Assembly: GCA_037447655.1 (NCBI GenBank)
Contig: JBBHKE010002842.1
Coordinates: 234,779-298,778 of the forward strand
Reading direction: 5' to 3'
Length of the DNA: 64,000 bases
Source of the DNA: Zygnema cylindricum
Lineage: Eukaryota; Streptophyta; Zygnematophyceae; Zygnematales; Zygnemataceae
Shown here: piece after piece, positions 34,061 through 47,200 of the stretch
Layout of the letters: the number at the start of each line of letters is the position of its first letter
Numbering within the stretch: the first letter of the stretch is position 1
Made by a program: the position numbers and the translations under genes
Notes under the pieces: generated by a model
Databases searched by the model: none
The model's input: the letters and a program-made list of their open reading frames with translations, nothing else
What the model was told of the DNA's origin: nothing

Positions 34061-36560
34061 CCGCCCTGAATATCTTTAGTGTAAATTTGGTACACGTACA
34101 TAATGTGACAAAACGTACATTTTTCACGTCATTATGACATTTGCATTAAGCAGTCTATGAAAACGCAGTTACATGATAACGGCCTGTATTAAATCATTTT
34201 TTGTACTTTATTAGTTAATAAACTACAGCTTTGCACGGTCAGATACCGACCGTACACCACACTATTTAAAACGACACTATATTAGAGTTCGGAACGCTCA
34301 TTCAAAAACTACCTTAAATAATGTAAAGAATAATTTAGAATTATGTACTCTATTTAGGGTGATAGAGTTGAAATTAGGGGTGACGGAATTAGCGTAAATA
34401 ATGCTAATTATGATTCGCGGTGTACTAATTAGTAATTACGGCCCGAGATGGCCCGGCCCGGAATACGATTGGAGTTTGTTCTTTGTAGATAGTGAAAGCA
34501 TAGTTCAAAAGTAGGTGAAAGTAGGCCCAAACAATATGCCTATTGTATGCAAAACATACAATATGACCTTAATACCCATATTGTATTCGGACCTATTCGG
34601 ACCAATTAAAACATTCAGACCAAAAATTAAACCAATTAAAACATTCGGACCATTTTTTTTTTTACACTGTCAGATTCGGACGATCGGACGGCCGTTGATC
34701 AAAGAGCGATCTAAGAAGATCACATGAAAAGCCCATAACACAACTTACAATAAAGGCGCCGACCAAAGGCCTACCATAAAAACGCCTACTTTTGAACTAT
34801 GAGTGAGGGTGTGTCCCCATGTGCATAAGTAAGGGTTTTTTCTGTCGTTTTGCCGTAAAACTTAGCGCCGTACTGCCTAAGTTGCAACCGTACGAAGGAA
34901 TCACAAATTTGTAGAGTACAATTTGCGTCATCCCTGAACTTAGGATGTACGAAAAGTTGTCGTCTTGTGCTTTTCGACCCACTTCGACGACAAAAAACGT
35001 CATCTTCAACCTTATCTTTAAAACACATGCGCGATGTGATTTAAAATTAGGTTTTTTCGATTGACAAATAGGAACATATTTTCGCGCGTGCCGTAAATTT
35101 CGACAAAAATCCTACGATTTCCAAGGACAAAGAAAAGTACATAGTTCGCTATGTTTTGTCCGTTTCCGTTCTAATACGACAAAGATAGGTACACAATTTG
35201 TTTGGATTTGTCCGTTTTCGTCTAGTACGGATTTCTTTTTTTGCAGGGGTCTTCAAATTCCGATGCCATTTCACGTCGACCGGACAGGAGACGCGAAGGC
35301 AAAGCGCCTCATCTTCGACCGTGAAATTGCATAGGCTGGAAAGCGGTACGTCTACAATGTCACGGTAAGACATGCGACGTCACATGCAGGTACAAAAAAT
35401 ATCGTGCGACCACAGATTGTCGACGTTGACAACCGTCACAGGTATTGTTGACGTGTACAATCGTCACAAGCGTAAGTTACGATTTCGTCATTACAGACAT
35501 AGGGACACTTGAAAACCGGGTCCGGCGGATCCGCGCTAAAATACAAAGTAATTTCGCTAAGTTACAAATACATGGGACACACCCTGAAAGCCTCCCCACA
35601 TTTTGCAGTCCTAGTCAGGGCTACCGTACTCGCTGCCTTTCGATACGGACAAATTTGGTACGGACGTACACGCTTTTTATTGCTTTGATGTTTGTGCAAA
35701 ACCGTAGAGGCCTGTTTTGTCGGTCTGTGAACATTTTCATAACCACGAGAGAAGGGAAAGGTCAAGGAATTTACGATTTCGGATAAGGATTCAGATTTTG
35801 TGCGAGAGCCAATGTCAATTCCTCCAAACGAGTTCTGCGCAGATTCTGTCGTCGAATCAGAGCCTTGCACGGCTCATGCATGCGCTCGAAAGTCGAAACC
35901 ATTGGCGTCGGTGACACAGCTGAGATGTACAGCCGCCGTACTAAAGTACAGTACAAAGCACATTTTGTTTTCTTCTAGCCAATAGGGTTACATTTTCAGT
36001 AACTTTACAGTACAGTACAGTACGGCACCGCAAACATGTGGTCGATTGGGGCTTCCAATACTTTTTGTCGAACGTGCTGCAGTAGCATCAGCAGAATTAC
36101 GAGATGCTGGCACGCGTCGCATATCCAATTATTCAACAATTTTCCTGCGCCAGCAAGTCGACGACTTTGAAAAAAAATCGAATGGCTTGTGTTTTGTCAC
36201 CATGTACGGTCATAATTGAATTCCATCCTCGCATCAGAAAATTACCGAAGGAAAGCCTTCGATCATTGCCGCCGTCCGATGACTGCCGATTTATATCGGA
36301 CGTGACGAAGCATCGCGATTGCATATATTCGATTCATTACTGTACGACTCGAAAGAGATATGCAAGGTCAAAATCCGTACATTCAGATTGTACAACCCAA
36401 TCTGCAACTGGACTGTACTGTCCTGTAGTGTCCGACCAGAAACGACAAACTGGCGGAGATATGCGAAGAAAACACACGACTTTTTTTCCAAATTGTACCC
36501 GAAGAAAAACAACGACTGAACCGTCTTTAGAAAAATGGCACGAACCGACAATCCGTACAA
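34061..36560. other. Upstream intergenic region of the lectin gene
   Basis: No gene, repeat family or RNA gene recognised. A frame open from 36104 runs into the lectin start codon in phase, but its composition is unlike a secreted or domain-containing protein and the signal peptide begins at the internal ATG. Confidence 0.4.
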
Positions 36561-36564
36561 AAGT

Positions 36565-36727
36565 ACATATAATCCAGTCCCGCCCCGTTTTGTCCGTTTC
36601 CCAACAGCTTTCGGTCTCGCGTTCCTTATATTCGCCTCGTCTCTCTCCCTCCTTCCAATTCTCGACGCTTGTCCACATGGGAAGGGAGAGCTCGCCGTAC
36701 AGGGATTGTGCCACGTGGCGCACCGAC
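36565..36727 (+). promoter_or_regulatory. Candidate promoter of the lectin gene
   Basis: ACATATAAT (36565-36573) and CTTATATTC (36625-36633) are weak TATA-like sites. A pyrimidine-rich stretch (36640-36660) and a G-box CACGTG within CCACGTGGC (36711-36719) lie just before the ATG. No transcript evidence is available. Confidence 0.3.
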
Positions 36728-36788
36728 ATGATTCGGCGTATCCTAGTCCTGGTTCTCACGTGTACGGCTTTTGCTCATCCGGTGTGCG
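36728..36788 (+). CDS. Lectin gene exon 1: signal peptide
   Basis: MIRRILVLVLTCTAFAHPVC plus one base. Basic residues, a hydrophobic core (ILVLVLTCTAFA) and a polar end are a textbook secretory signal. Donor G|GTAAAG leaves phase 1, which joins exon 2 to give Gly. The ATG is preferred over the in-phase upstream frame because it opens the signal peptide. Confidence 0.7.
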
Positions 36789-38200
36789 GTAAAGCTCTGA
36801 CCTGTACTTGTGTACGGAAGGCCAGGGAGGAGAAGAGGGGGGAGAGGAGGGTGTTGTTTTCCCATCTGTGACGTGACAGGCGTTTATTCTGTTTCTATAA
36901 TCGGTTTGTTTGTAAAACATTGTTTATTTTTGAGATTTTGTGATCATGTTTTTTTTTTCCTTTGTTTTTTTTTGAAGGGATGTTTGGAATTCATGGAAAG
37001 TAATATTGATAAATAAAAATACATTTCTTCTCTCTAGGATTAATTTTATTTATTTGGGTTTCTATTTTTATTTTTTTTGTATTCCCAAATATCGTTCGAG
37101 ATTTTTTCGTAACATGCCAACATTCTCCTCCTTTTTCAATTTTCCCAATGTCGGAAATAAGACATGATGATCATCCACACTATTTGTCATCGAATAGATT
37201 CCCTATGCTATTTTTTTATGTTTATATATATATATATATATATTTTTTTTTCATGGTATCCAGAGATCTTCTATTTTAGGACCAAAGTCTTTTAAAATTT
37301 ATAAAGATGTAAAAAAAATGAATGAACACACTTGTTGGTCTGGAAATTCTTTCGCGTTTTTTTTTATTTTTTTATTTCTCCCTTTGTTTGGTTTTCATTT
37401 TTTGGATGACCTTGTATTTTCGGATTTGATTTTTTTTCCTTTGAATTATACACACTATTTTAGGTGTGATGTTTTTATAAGTTTTAAAAGATTAAACTAT
37501 TTTAACATTTTGATAAATATGGCTCTATTTATGATTTCTAACGTTGTATTTTTCGATCCCTTGTAATTTTTCGCTGGTTGAAAAGTCTAGACATATATAT
37601 ATTCCCAAATTCTAAACATTTAATGGTTTTTAAAAGGTCAAAAAAAATTATTAGACTTCCAAAAGTTTGAAGATTTAAGGATGTTTCCTCTCGTTTGCAT
37701 ATTTTTTGATTGGATTTGTCCATCTAATGTCATCAAAATAGTTTGAAGACTAAATTAGTATCGAAATTGACTGTCATATGGCAAGTCAAAAAAGTTATAC
37801 ATTCGGATTGGCTTTTGCCATAATCCACATTGTTTTGAAAATGTTCATGGCTTTTGAAAAGGTTTAGAAAACTTGGATTTATTCGTTTTCTATTTTGTCC
37901 ATAGTGCGTCAATGTTTTTCACTTAAAAATTGTGCAATGATTTGATGTTTCAAAAATGAAAGTAGTTAATGAATTAATAATGGTAATATAATATAATATA
38001 TAAAAATATAATATTAATAATTGATACATTATTAGTAACATTAACATTAAGCAATTTCAAAATGAGGCAATTTCATGCACTTGAACTTTAAATTCAAGTG
38101 TGACGTCTTATTTTGAAACAAAAAGGGTGTGGCATTCCACACATTTGGTGTTTGCCATGTTCCACACGTGGGAAAGTGGAGGTCTCGAGCCCGGGCCCTC

Positions 38201-38277
<77 letters not shown>

Positions 38278-41200
38278 NNNNNNNNNNAAGGGATGAGAGG
38301 GAGAGGGATAGGGAGAGGGGTAGAGGTAGGGAGAGGGAGAGGGAGAGGGAGAGGGAGAGGAAGGGAGGTGAATGTCGTGAGGCGTATAGGACCGACGCTC
38401 GTGCCCTTCAAAAACGTTTTTCTATATATATATGTATGCATGTATATATATCTATATCTATATATGTATATATCTATATGTAAATATATATATAATATAT
38501 ATATGTATAATATACATGTGTGGGGGGGGCGGACCAGAGCGCGGCATGGAATGGCTCAGCTATTTCTATGCAACAAGGGATAACGGAATTTGAGGACCTT
38601 TTTGAATCCAAAAGCAACCTCTTTACATGGTATCAAGTACTACGTTGACAACCATTTAGCATGATATCTAATACCCCTTTAACCACCTTTTGTCGCATGT
38701 GTTTTAACCTTTAACCAGGTGCTAGTTGTGGGAACTGTACCGATCCATCATGTTGCGTGAATGGAGAGTGCAAAAGTCAATCTTTTTGCAAAAACTTCCC
38801 GTGCTCGCAGCCAGGATATGCGGAGTGCTGTAAGTGGAGGGAAGGAGAGGGAGAGGGAGAGGGAGAGGGAGAGGGATGGAGATGGGGAGAGGGATAGGGA
38901 GAGGGAGAGTAGGGAATGGTGGGGTAGATGAATCTATTTCTGTCCGGTAGAAAGTGGGAGAGGGAGAGTAGGGAATGGTGGGGTAGATGAATCTATTTCT
39001 GTCCGGTAGAAAGAGGGAGAGGAGAGGGTGAGTTAGGGGGATGGGGGAGGGGGACGGGAGAGAATGGAGGGAGGGGAAGGGAAGAGGGCGGTAGTTGATT
39101 TGGGTAGTTTAACTATGGCGTTAAATTATTTGTTTATTTTTTTTTTTTTCGTCATGACCTTTTTAAACTTATATCCACTAGCATATTTTTATATTTGTTT
39201 TCCTTTACTTTTTGTTCATTCATCATCTGATCTTGAGTTGCTCATCTCTCTATTTCCTACCACACGCTTGAGTTTTTTTTTGGTTTTTTTTTGTTATGTA
39301 TCTTAATAAAGATCTTTTCCCAACTTTTGAAAAATATTGTTTGTGAGATACTGATGAACGTCATGATTATTTCTTTTCGTTCTCTGCCCCTCTCTCTCTC
39401 CCTCTTCCTCCTCTCCCTCTCCAACTCTTCCCCTCCCTCTCTCTTCTATCCCTCTTTTTCGCTTGCCCCCTCTCCTTCTTTCTCTCTTTATCTTCTCACT
39501 CTCTCTCACTTTTTTTGGGTTTTTTCAGCTGTTTGTATAGGACCTCCGTGTGGTCAATATATCGAAAACGCTAAAATTATAAAGGCTTTGCCTTTTTTCT
39601 ATTTGGGAGATTCCAGAACTTATGGAAGTTCTTTTTATTCACCAGGCGCTGATGTTACATTTGAGTACACTTCCCAGGCTAATCAAGTATGTTTTATGGG
39701 TATATTGGGGTTTAAATCTTTTAAATACCCCTTTGTTTTGAGAATAACTAAAATATGAAAAGACATCAATACCCAATATGATGCTTTTTCTGTTTTAATT
39801 CATTCGTCGAGGGACAATTCGATGGGAATTCTAAGTAGCAAGTCTTATTCGTTTGGTAAACTTTTTTTTTTTTTTGTTGAAGAATATCAAATACCCAGCT
39901 TGGTTTGTTTTACTATGTGTTAGGATTGTACGGAAGCGTATATTTTAGAAAACACTATTTTTAAGTAGCCTAAAAACTGCTAGTATATGTTTGTTTTATC
40001 CGAACCTTAAGTAGTGCAGATGTTTTTTGATTTCTAAAGTTTAATTAATTCTTTTGTTTTCTTTTGAATCTATAATGTTTGATGAAACGAGTGGTACACC
40101 TTGAATCGCTATTAGTGTTATTAACGCTTATTCGGCACCCCCAAATTTTGACACTTAAACCTTAATTACAATTAATAACACTATTTTTTTTTATCTTAAG
40201 TAAGGTATTGGTAAATTAGCGTTAATAACTCTAATTTACGATCATCTTTAATAGAGCGGTATATAGAGTGGTATTTTTTAGGCTGTACAAAATGGTACTT
40301 TGCTAAGTAATAAAGTACGAAACATGGATTGATAATAATCGCAAACGCACGTAAATCTGCGCTCAGAATAAATGGCAAAATGAGATCGTACCTATATAGT
40401 GTAGAGATATTGATTGCGGATCAATTGCAAGGGAGAAAACCCAAATTAGAGTTATGATACAATTAGAGCAAAAAGATGCGACGGTGTACGGTTTGTCAGA
40501 TTTCGCACTTGTACCTATTTTAGTGTTTCGATCTTGATCGCAGATTCATCATAGGCGAACTTTACCCAAATTAGAGTTATGAATAAATTAGAGTAAAGAG
40601 TTTTTTTCCGAAACACGAAGAATCCAAATTGGAGTTAATAACACTAATTATGTTTTTACACTAATTATTTTTCTACAATAGTTACTTCTTATCGCTAATA
40701 GCGATTTACGTTGTAGCATTTCTAACATCATATAGGTTTTTGTAAAAGTACGAACAAATAACAAATAAAATATCTAATGAAAACAATCCCCTATATATTG
40801 TTCAAAGTGACTTAGTGAAAAACTGCACACTAATCATTGCTCAAATTGAGCTATTGATAATGACCGTCTAAATATTACTCATATTGACTTAAGGAGCGTT
40901 TTCCACTGATTATAGTGTTGTTTGATTCGAACTTTTTCAGTATGTGACGATCAGCACGTGCGACGAAATGTCATATAACACCGTACTTTATGTACTCGAC
41001 GGATTTCAAAATACAATTGGTTACAATGACGACTCATGTGGCGCTGGTGCACTTTTGACAAGAGTCTTATTTATTGAATTCCAAGTCTACACTATTGTAA
41101 GTTTAAAAACAACTTATTTGACCTCTCGTTGTTTTACATTGTTAGAAAGGCGTGAGTTAAAGATTTTTTTTCTTCATTTCATTGGAAAGTTAAAGAATTG

Positions 41201-44200
41201 CTTGACTCTTTTTACGAAAGTTGAGATTTGTTTTTCTTTGTGAAAGAGTTCAGTTGTCAAATTTCTTTGCATCTTGACTACTTTTTGCAATAAATTTGGT
41301 TTTTTCTAGCTTTTAGTTGTTGTTTGTAAAATCCTAGTGGTACGATGAAAATGTCATCTACAAGAAGTAATATTTCATCAACATTCACAAAATAATATGC
41401 CTTTATTTGTTTTTTTTTTCATGCCTTTATTTGTTTAGATTATCGAAGCATATACAGGAGCAGATTATTACGATAACCCACCAGGGAGTGGGCCATTTTC
41501 TCTAAGGATAACTGTGGAAGGTCGGTTAGACATTTCCTTCATGTTCAAGAGTTTATGGGTTTTATGTATATAATCAACACTAAATATATCGACACTAAAT
41601 CAAATAATATCCCACGTTGACACTTGATGATGTAGAATTTTATGTTGTACATAAACAATATTCTTTCCACAAACCTAAAAGAGAATCTATCCTTAAGAAG
41701 AATGTGTATTTAACCCATTTGCATAGAAGTCCTACCCAGTCACAATTTGGGTCATTTTGACAACCAAACCCAACTTGGGAATCACAATAATACTTCACCA
41801 ATTTTTTTGACATGATTCTTATCACTCATAGTCACCATATTTGACATGTATTTTTGAAAAAATGGAGATTTTAGAATCAAAGTTTGTATTCATGAGTTGA
41901 CTATCATCATCAGTAGGAGCATGTCGCCACAAATTTACTAATGAAAAAAAAAGTCGAATAAAAAATGACCTTCGTAGACTTCGTGTGAAAAAGTTGACAT
42001 TTGTGAATTTTTTGGGAAGATCATTTGACATCCTCGGAAGTCACAAAAAATAACTTGTGAATCATGGACGAACTTTGTGCGCAAATAGGATACGAATGCC
42101 AAATAAATGGACATTTTTTTTAATTCCAAATGCAAATGTGGTGACCATAGGTACAACAAAGATGTCAAATTAGCCGCTTTTCAATAATCACTAAGTTTTC
42201 TCTCCTGGTACACATAAGTATGCAGAATATTATGGACCATCTCCTCCACCTTCCCCACCATCACCACCTCCACCACCGTCTCCTCCTCCTCCTCCTTCTC
42301 CTCCTTCCCCCCCACCTTCACCTCCACCTTCACCTCCCCCTCCACCTTCACCTCCCCCTCCACCTTCACCTCCACCTTCCCCTCCTCGCCCTCCCTCACC
42401 TCCTCCTTCTCCTCCTCCTTCACCTCCCACTTCAATTTGCACTTTCCAATATGGGTGGGCGATTGAAGGAAACGACCTTCCAGGCTTCACACGTGTGAAC
42501 AGTTCCTCTGCCGAAGCTTGTTGCTCTCTTTGCAACCAAGTGAAGGCTTGTGTCGCTTTCACTTTTTTTTGGGCATCATTTACATGTTCGCTTAAATCGC
42601 AAGTGGGATATACGGTCACCTCCGGAGCAGCCACTACCGGATACAGCGGAGGTAATAAATGAAAACCCTAAAAACCTTACTTAAAACCCTAAAAACCTTA
42701 CAAAAAACCCCATGGGAGTTTAAAGTTTGCGCGGAACTTACAATTACCTTGCAACCATCTGCAATGAAGTTTTAATATAAGTCTTGAGAACTAGATTTTG
42801 CTTATAATGTGAAAGCTTTCATGGAATATAAAAGTCTAAATGTGCCAAATCCGTTTTTCATGTCCACATTTTTTGTTGTAAAAATATGTTTTCCTATGGT
42901 TGTAAGCATCTTTTCATCCGTCATATTAGACATCGTGCGCTGCCAAAGAGGCTATGCAAACATAGTTTGGATATCTTTTTGTTTTTACATTTTATTCGTT
43001 AAAAATTATAAATAGGTTATACTCTTCTTGTGTTTAAGTTCTGATAAAAAAATGTGTTTTTGTCACCATAATTTTTAATGATGCACAGAGACTTCCCAAT
43101 ATGTCAAATCAAAAAATACGCCAAGCGTGTTTATTCAAGTACAACCAAGTCTTATTCATTGAAGATATTATAAAAGATTAAAATGAAAAAAAAAAAAAAA
43201 TAATAATAATGAAATGAAACTTTGATTCGTACACCATTGCCTCCATTGCCCCTTGATTCATGTACATTGTCTGTTATAGCCTTCATTCATTACGACTTTG
43301 ACGGAGTGACATCAAGTTCTTGAATGCTCATGAAGTTTGAGGTTTGTTCTTGTCAAGTCATGACTTTGAGACTTTTATTTGTGCAGAGAATTTGGCCTTC
43401 AAGAAGAGAACTTCCATGAGCTCCACATTTATTGATTTAGATGGCATCCTCGATGAGGCCTACTATGGAGTGGATGGCTCGAGTTGGGGAAGGTGGTTTC
43501 ACACTTTTAATGAGCCGCTTAATTGGTGGAAAGTGGATTTGGGAAACTCATATTTGGTTGGAGAAGTGCAGCTGTTCAATCGCATATGTTGCCTATTTAA
43601 TAAGCCTTGTTCTGAATGCTGGTCGCGAATGCAGGGAGTTGAAGTTTGGATGACTAATTCGAGTGTCTCTTATAATTCGAGTGGATCCGAGTGCAGTCCG
43701 GAAGCATATTTTATATACGGCAGCGGTGCGTCGAGCTTTCCGTTTGTCAAGACTTGTAATCGCGTGGGAAGATATGTGTGGGTGGTAAGAGCCGGAATCT
43801 GGTTGCATCTAAGTGAGGTGCGAGTTTTACGAGGAGGTATGTGGTTCATACGTGCGTTTTTGGGGTTTTAAGCTTTATAGTGGATAGGTATGCGGTCGTT
43901 ACGGTGTTAAAGTCGGAGTATTTTGTGTTTGTGGTTGGTTGGTATGTGGTTTTCATGTGTCTATTAAAACAATTTTTATGTTTTCGAGGTTTTTTTTTTA
44001 TGCGACTACAATTTTTGAATTGTTTAATAGGTTGGTGTTTATTCTTGTGCCATTGAAAAGATTTTTGTAGATTTGAAGATAGGGTGAGTTAGTGTGTGAT
44101 TCTTTTATGTTAGTTTAAAATATTCAAATGAAGTGGGGGATGTGAAATGTGGTCCCCGTGTGACTATTATGAACATTAATGAAGTTTTGAAGTTCCTTAG

Positions 44201-47200
44201 AAGATGACTATGTCAAAATAGGTGACTTTTTGAAACATCTTTGAGGTTACGTTGTATACGAGAACGTTTACATTTGTTTCTCCTTTAGTTTACTTGTTCT
44301 TGGACTAGGTACATAAAGAGTCATATAAACTAAAGTGATATAAATAGACAAAGTATTCGGGCGAAACTCATTGGCATAAAGTCATTTACTTATTGTTTAA
44401 ATTCACAACAATTTTTCTTTTTGTGCAGATCCCCTATCTATTTCACCTCCTCCTCCTTTTCCTCCTCATCCTCCTCCTTCTCCTCCTTCTCCTCCTCCTC
44501 CTCCTCCTCCTCCTCCTTCTCCTCCTCCGCCTCCCTCACCTCCTCCACCTCCTCCACCTTCGCCACCTAGACCACCTCCTCCGCCACCAAAATGTGACTT
44601 TCTCGAAGGTTATATTATATGGGGCACCTCTATTAGTGGTTATGACTCTCTCACAACTGGATCTACTCAGGGATGCTGTTTTTATTGCCATACAGTAAGG
44701 AGTTGTGTGGCTTTCTCCTTTAACAAAGTGAACAACAGTTGTTCCCTCAAATACGCCGTTTCACAAGTTTCGTACGAGGAATCTCCTGAGTCCTTTGTCT
44801 CCGGCTTTGCAGGAGGTACGCAATGACACCTTTTGCTCGTAAAGATAATAGGTTTTGTGCCCAATCACAAACAAAATAAGGGAAAGAAAAGGAGCTTATT
44901 GTGTCTTTGCTGTTGATTTTCCAACTAGGCTTTGTTGCTCCACGAGATTTACATTTTTTTTATTTGCAAGCGAGATGTATTTCAGTTCTTTCACAATATT
45001 GAACCATTTGTTAACTCTAAGGCAGTCGATGCGAGCTTTTGATAGCCATAATTTGATATAAATTTGAAAGATTGATTGTTTATTTTCATTTAAAAACCAA
45101 AATCCTACCTACCCTGGTAATCATGACACTCAGCCTCGCAATAAATAACTCCAACACGGAACAGCTTCCAATGATTTTGTTTTTTTCTAAAATCACAATA
45201 TTTTTGGTTTGCAGAAAATCTTGCCCTAAACAAATCTGCGAAACTGAGCAGCGTCCTGATTGGCCCTGAGAATAAAGGAATCGACGGAGTCACATGGAAA
45301 GATTCGATAAGCACATGGAAAAGAATAGTTTCGTGGTATAGAGTTGATTTGCTTCGCGGCTATACCATTGGAAGAGTGGAGCTTTATTCCCTTCCGTGTT
45401 GCTTGGACAGTACTAATTCTACGTGTCTCGCCTGTCAGAATCGTCTCTCTGGTGTTCAGATTTGGGCTGGCACAGACCGATATTCGTGGAATAATACGAG
45501 CTACGAATGCCGTCCCGATATCGTATATTCGTGGCAAAATTTATCCGAAAATAGCTATGGCCAGCCCTTCGCCAAGGATTGTAACGTCTATGCGAGATAT
45601 ATTTGGGTGGTGTTGAAGAAGAGGGAAAACTTAACCCTCACGGAAGTGCGCGTGATGCCCAAAGGTGTGTGCTTATGATTTTATTGGTTTATTGCAGTAA
45701 TAATACTGTTAAAAGGTTTAAGATAAGTCATCCTTACATCTATAGGTGTATTAGTCTATTGCAAAAATATTGTTGTTAAATTGGTACGTCATCCGTACAT
45801 CTATGACTTTGTTTGTTTATTGCAATAATAATACTGTTGAATCACAGCGTCATCCTTACATCCGTACTACCCACTTTCAAAGGTTTTACTCGTTTGTTGT
45901 TGACGATATCGCGATTTCATTGCCGATTAATGACGGCGATCGCTATTTCGTATGGATACATAGAATGTCGCGACCGCCAAAAATGACGACTACCCAATTA
46001 TCTGCAATTTTTTTTTCCTTCCCTGAGAAGCATCACTTACACGGTGAAGTGGAGGTCACACAACACCGTAAAAAACTTGGATTGACTGTAAGATGGATGA
46101 ATATGTATCTAGCACATGACGCTTATTATTGAACAAACAATGGAACTAATCAATCTAAATACCGTTTGGAACTAAAAATGCATTGCTTATTATTATTACT
46201 GTAATTATTAAGTTGTTTCTATAATCAAACAATGGTTTCGAGCATCCTAGAAGTTTAACCTTTTTTACAAATATTCTATTCCTCTTTTTCCACTGCTACT
46301 TACTAACAATATTATTGTATCGCAGTCGCGAGCTTGTATCCAGTACCACCTTCCCCTCCCCGTCCACCTTCTCCTCCTCCTCCTCCCCCTATTTCGCCAC
46401 CTCCTTCGACTCCACTAGGTATTTGCGATCTTCAATATGGATGGATAATATGGGGGAATGACATTCAAGGATATTCCGGAGTTACCGCTCTATCTCCCGA
46501 GGAATGTTGTTCATTGTGCAACAGTGTTGCTAGATGTGTGGCTTTCACTTACTTCCAGGCAACTCAAAAGTGTTGGCTAAAATCCAGCGTGGGGACAAAT
46601 GTCACAACTGGTCAAGGAATCATAGGCTTTGGTGGAGGTAAGGTTTTCACTTTTCATGATATGAACTCACCTATCCAATCTGTCAATGTATCTCTTTCCC
46701 ACTGTCTCTCACTCTCGCTCTGGCTCTCATCCTCTCCGTCAACCTCTTCCTTTCCCTCTTCCTCATTCCTCTCCCTCTCCCGCTGCCATTACCTCTCTCT
46801 CTCTAAAGATTTTATTTCTTTTTCAACAAATTGACCTTATTTTTTACGTTCTTTCACAATATTGAACCATTTGTTAACTCTAAGGCAGTCGATGCGAGCT
46901 TTTGATAGCCATAATTTGATATAAATTTGAAAGATTGATTGTTTATTTTCATTTAAAAACCAAAATCCTACCTACCCTGGTAATCATGACACTCAGCCTC
47001 GCAATAAATAACTCCAACACGGAACAGCTTCCAATGATTTTGTTTTTTTCTAAAATCACAATATTTTTGGTTTGCAGAAAATCTTGCCCTAAACAAATCT
47101 GCGAAACTGAGCAGCGTCCTGATTGGCCCTGAGAATAAAGGAATCGACGGAGTCACATGGAAAGATTCGATAAGGACATGGAAAAGAATAGTTTCGTGGT

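Noticed and set aside
36337-36759. Minus-strand open frame overlapping the lectin promoter
   Set aside because: Shadow of the opposite strand. No recognised protein features.
38094-38583. Open frames across the CT and GAGAGG tracts
   Set aside because: Low-complexity translation spanning an assembly gap.
42230-42634. Antisense Gly/Glu-rich frame opposite lectin exon 6
   Set aside because: Purely the reverse of the Pro/Ser hinge codons.
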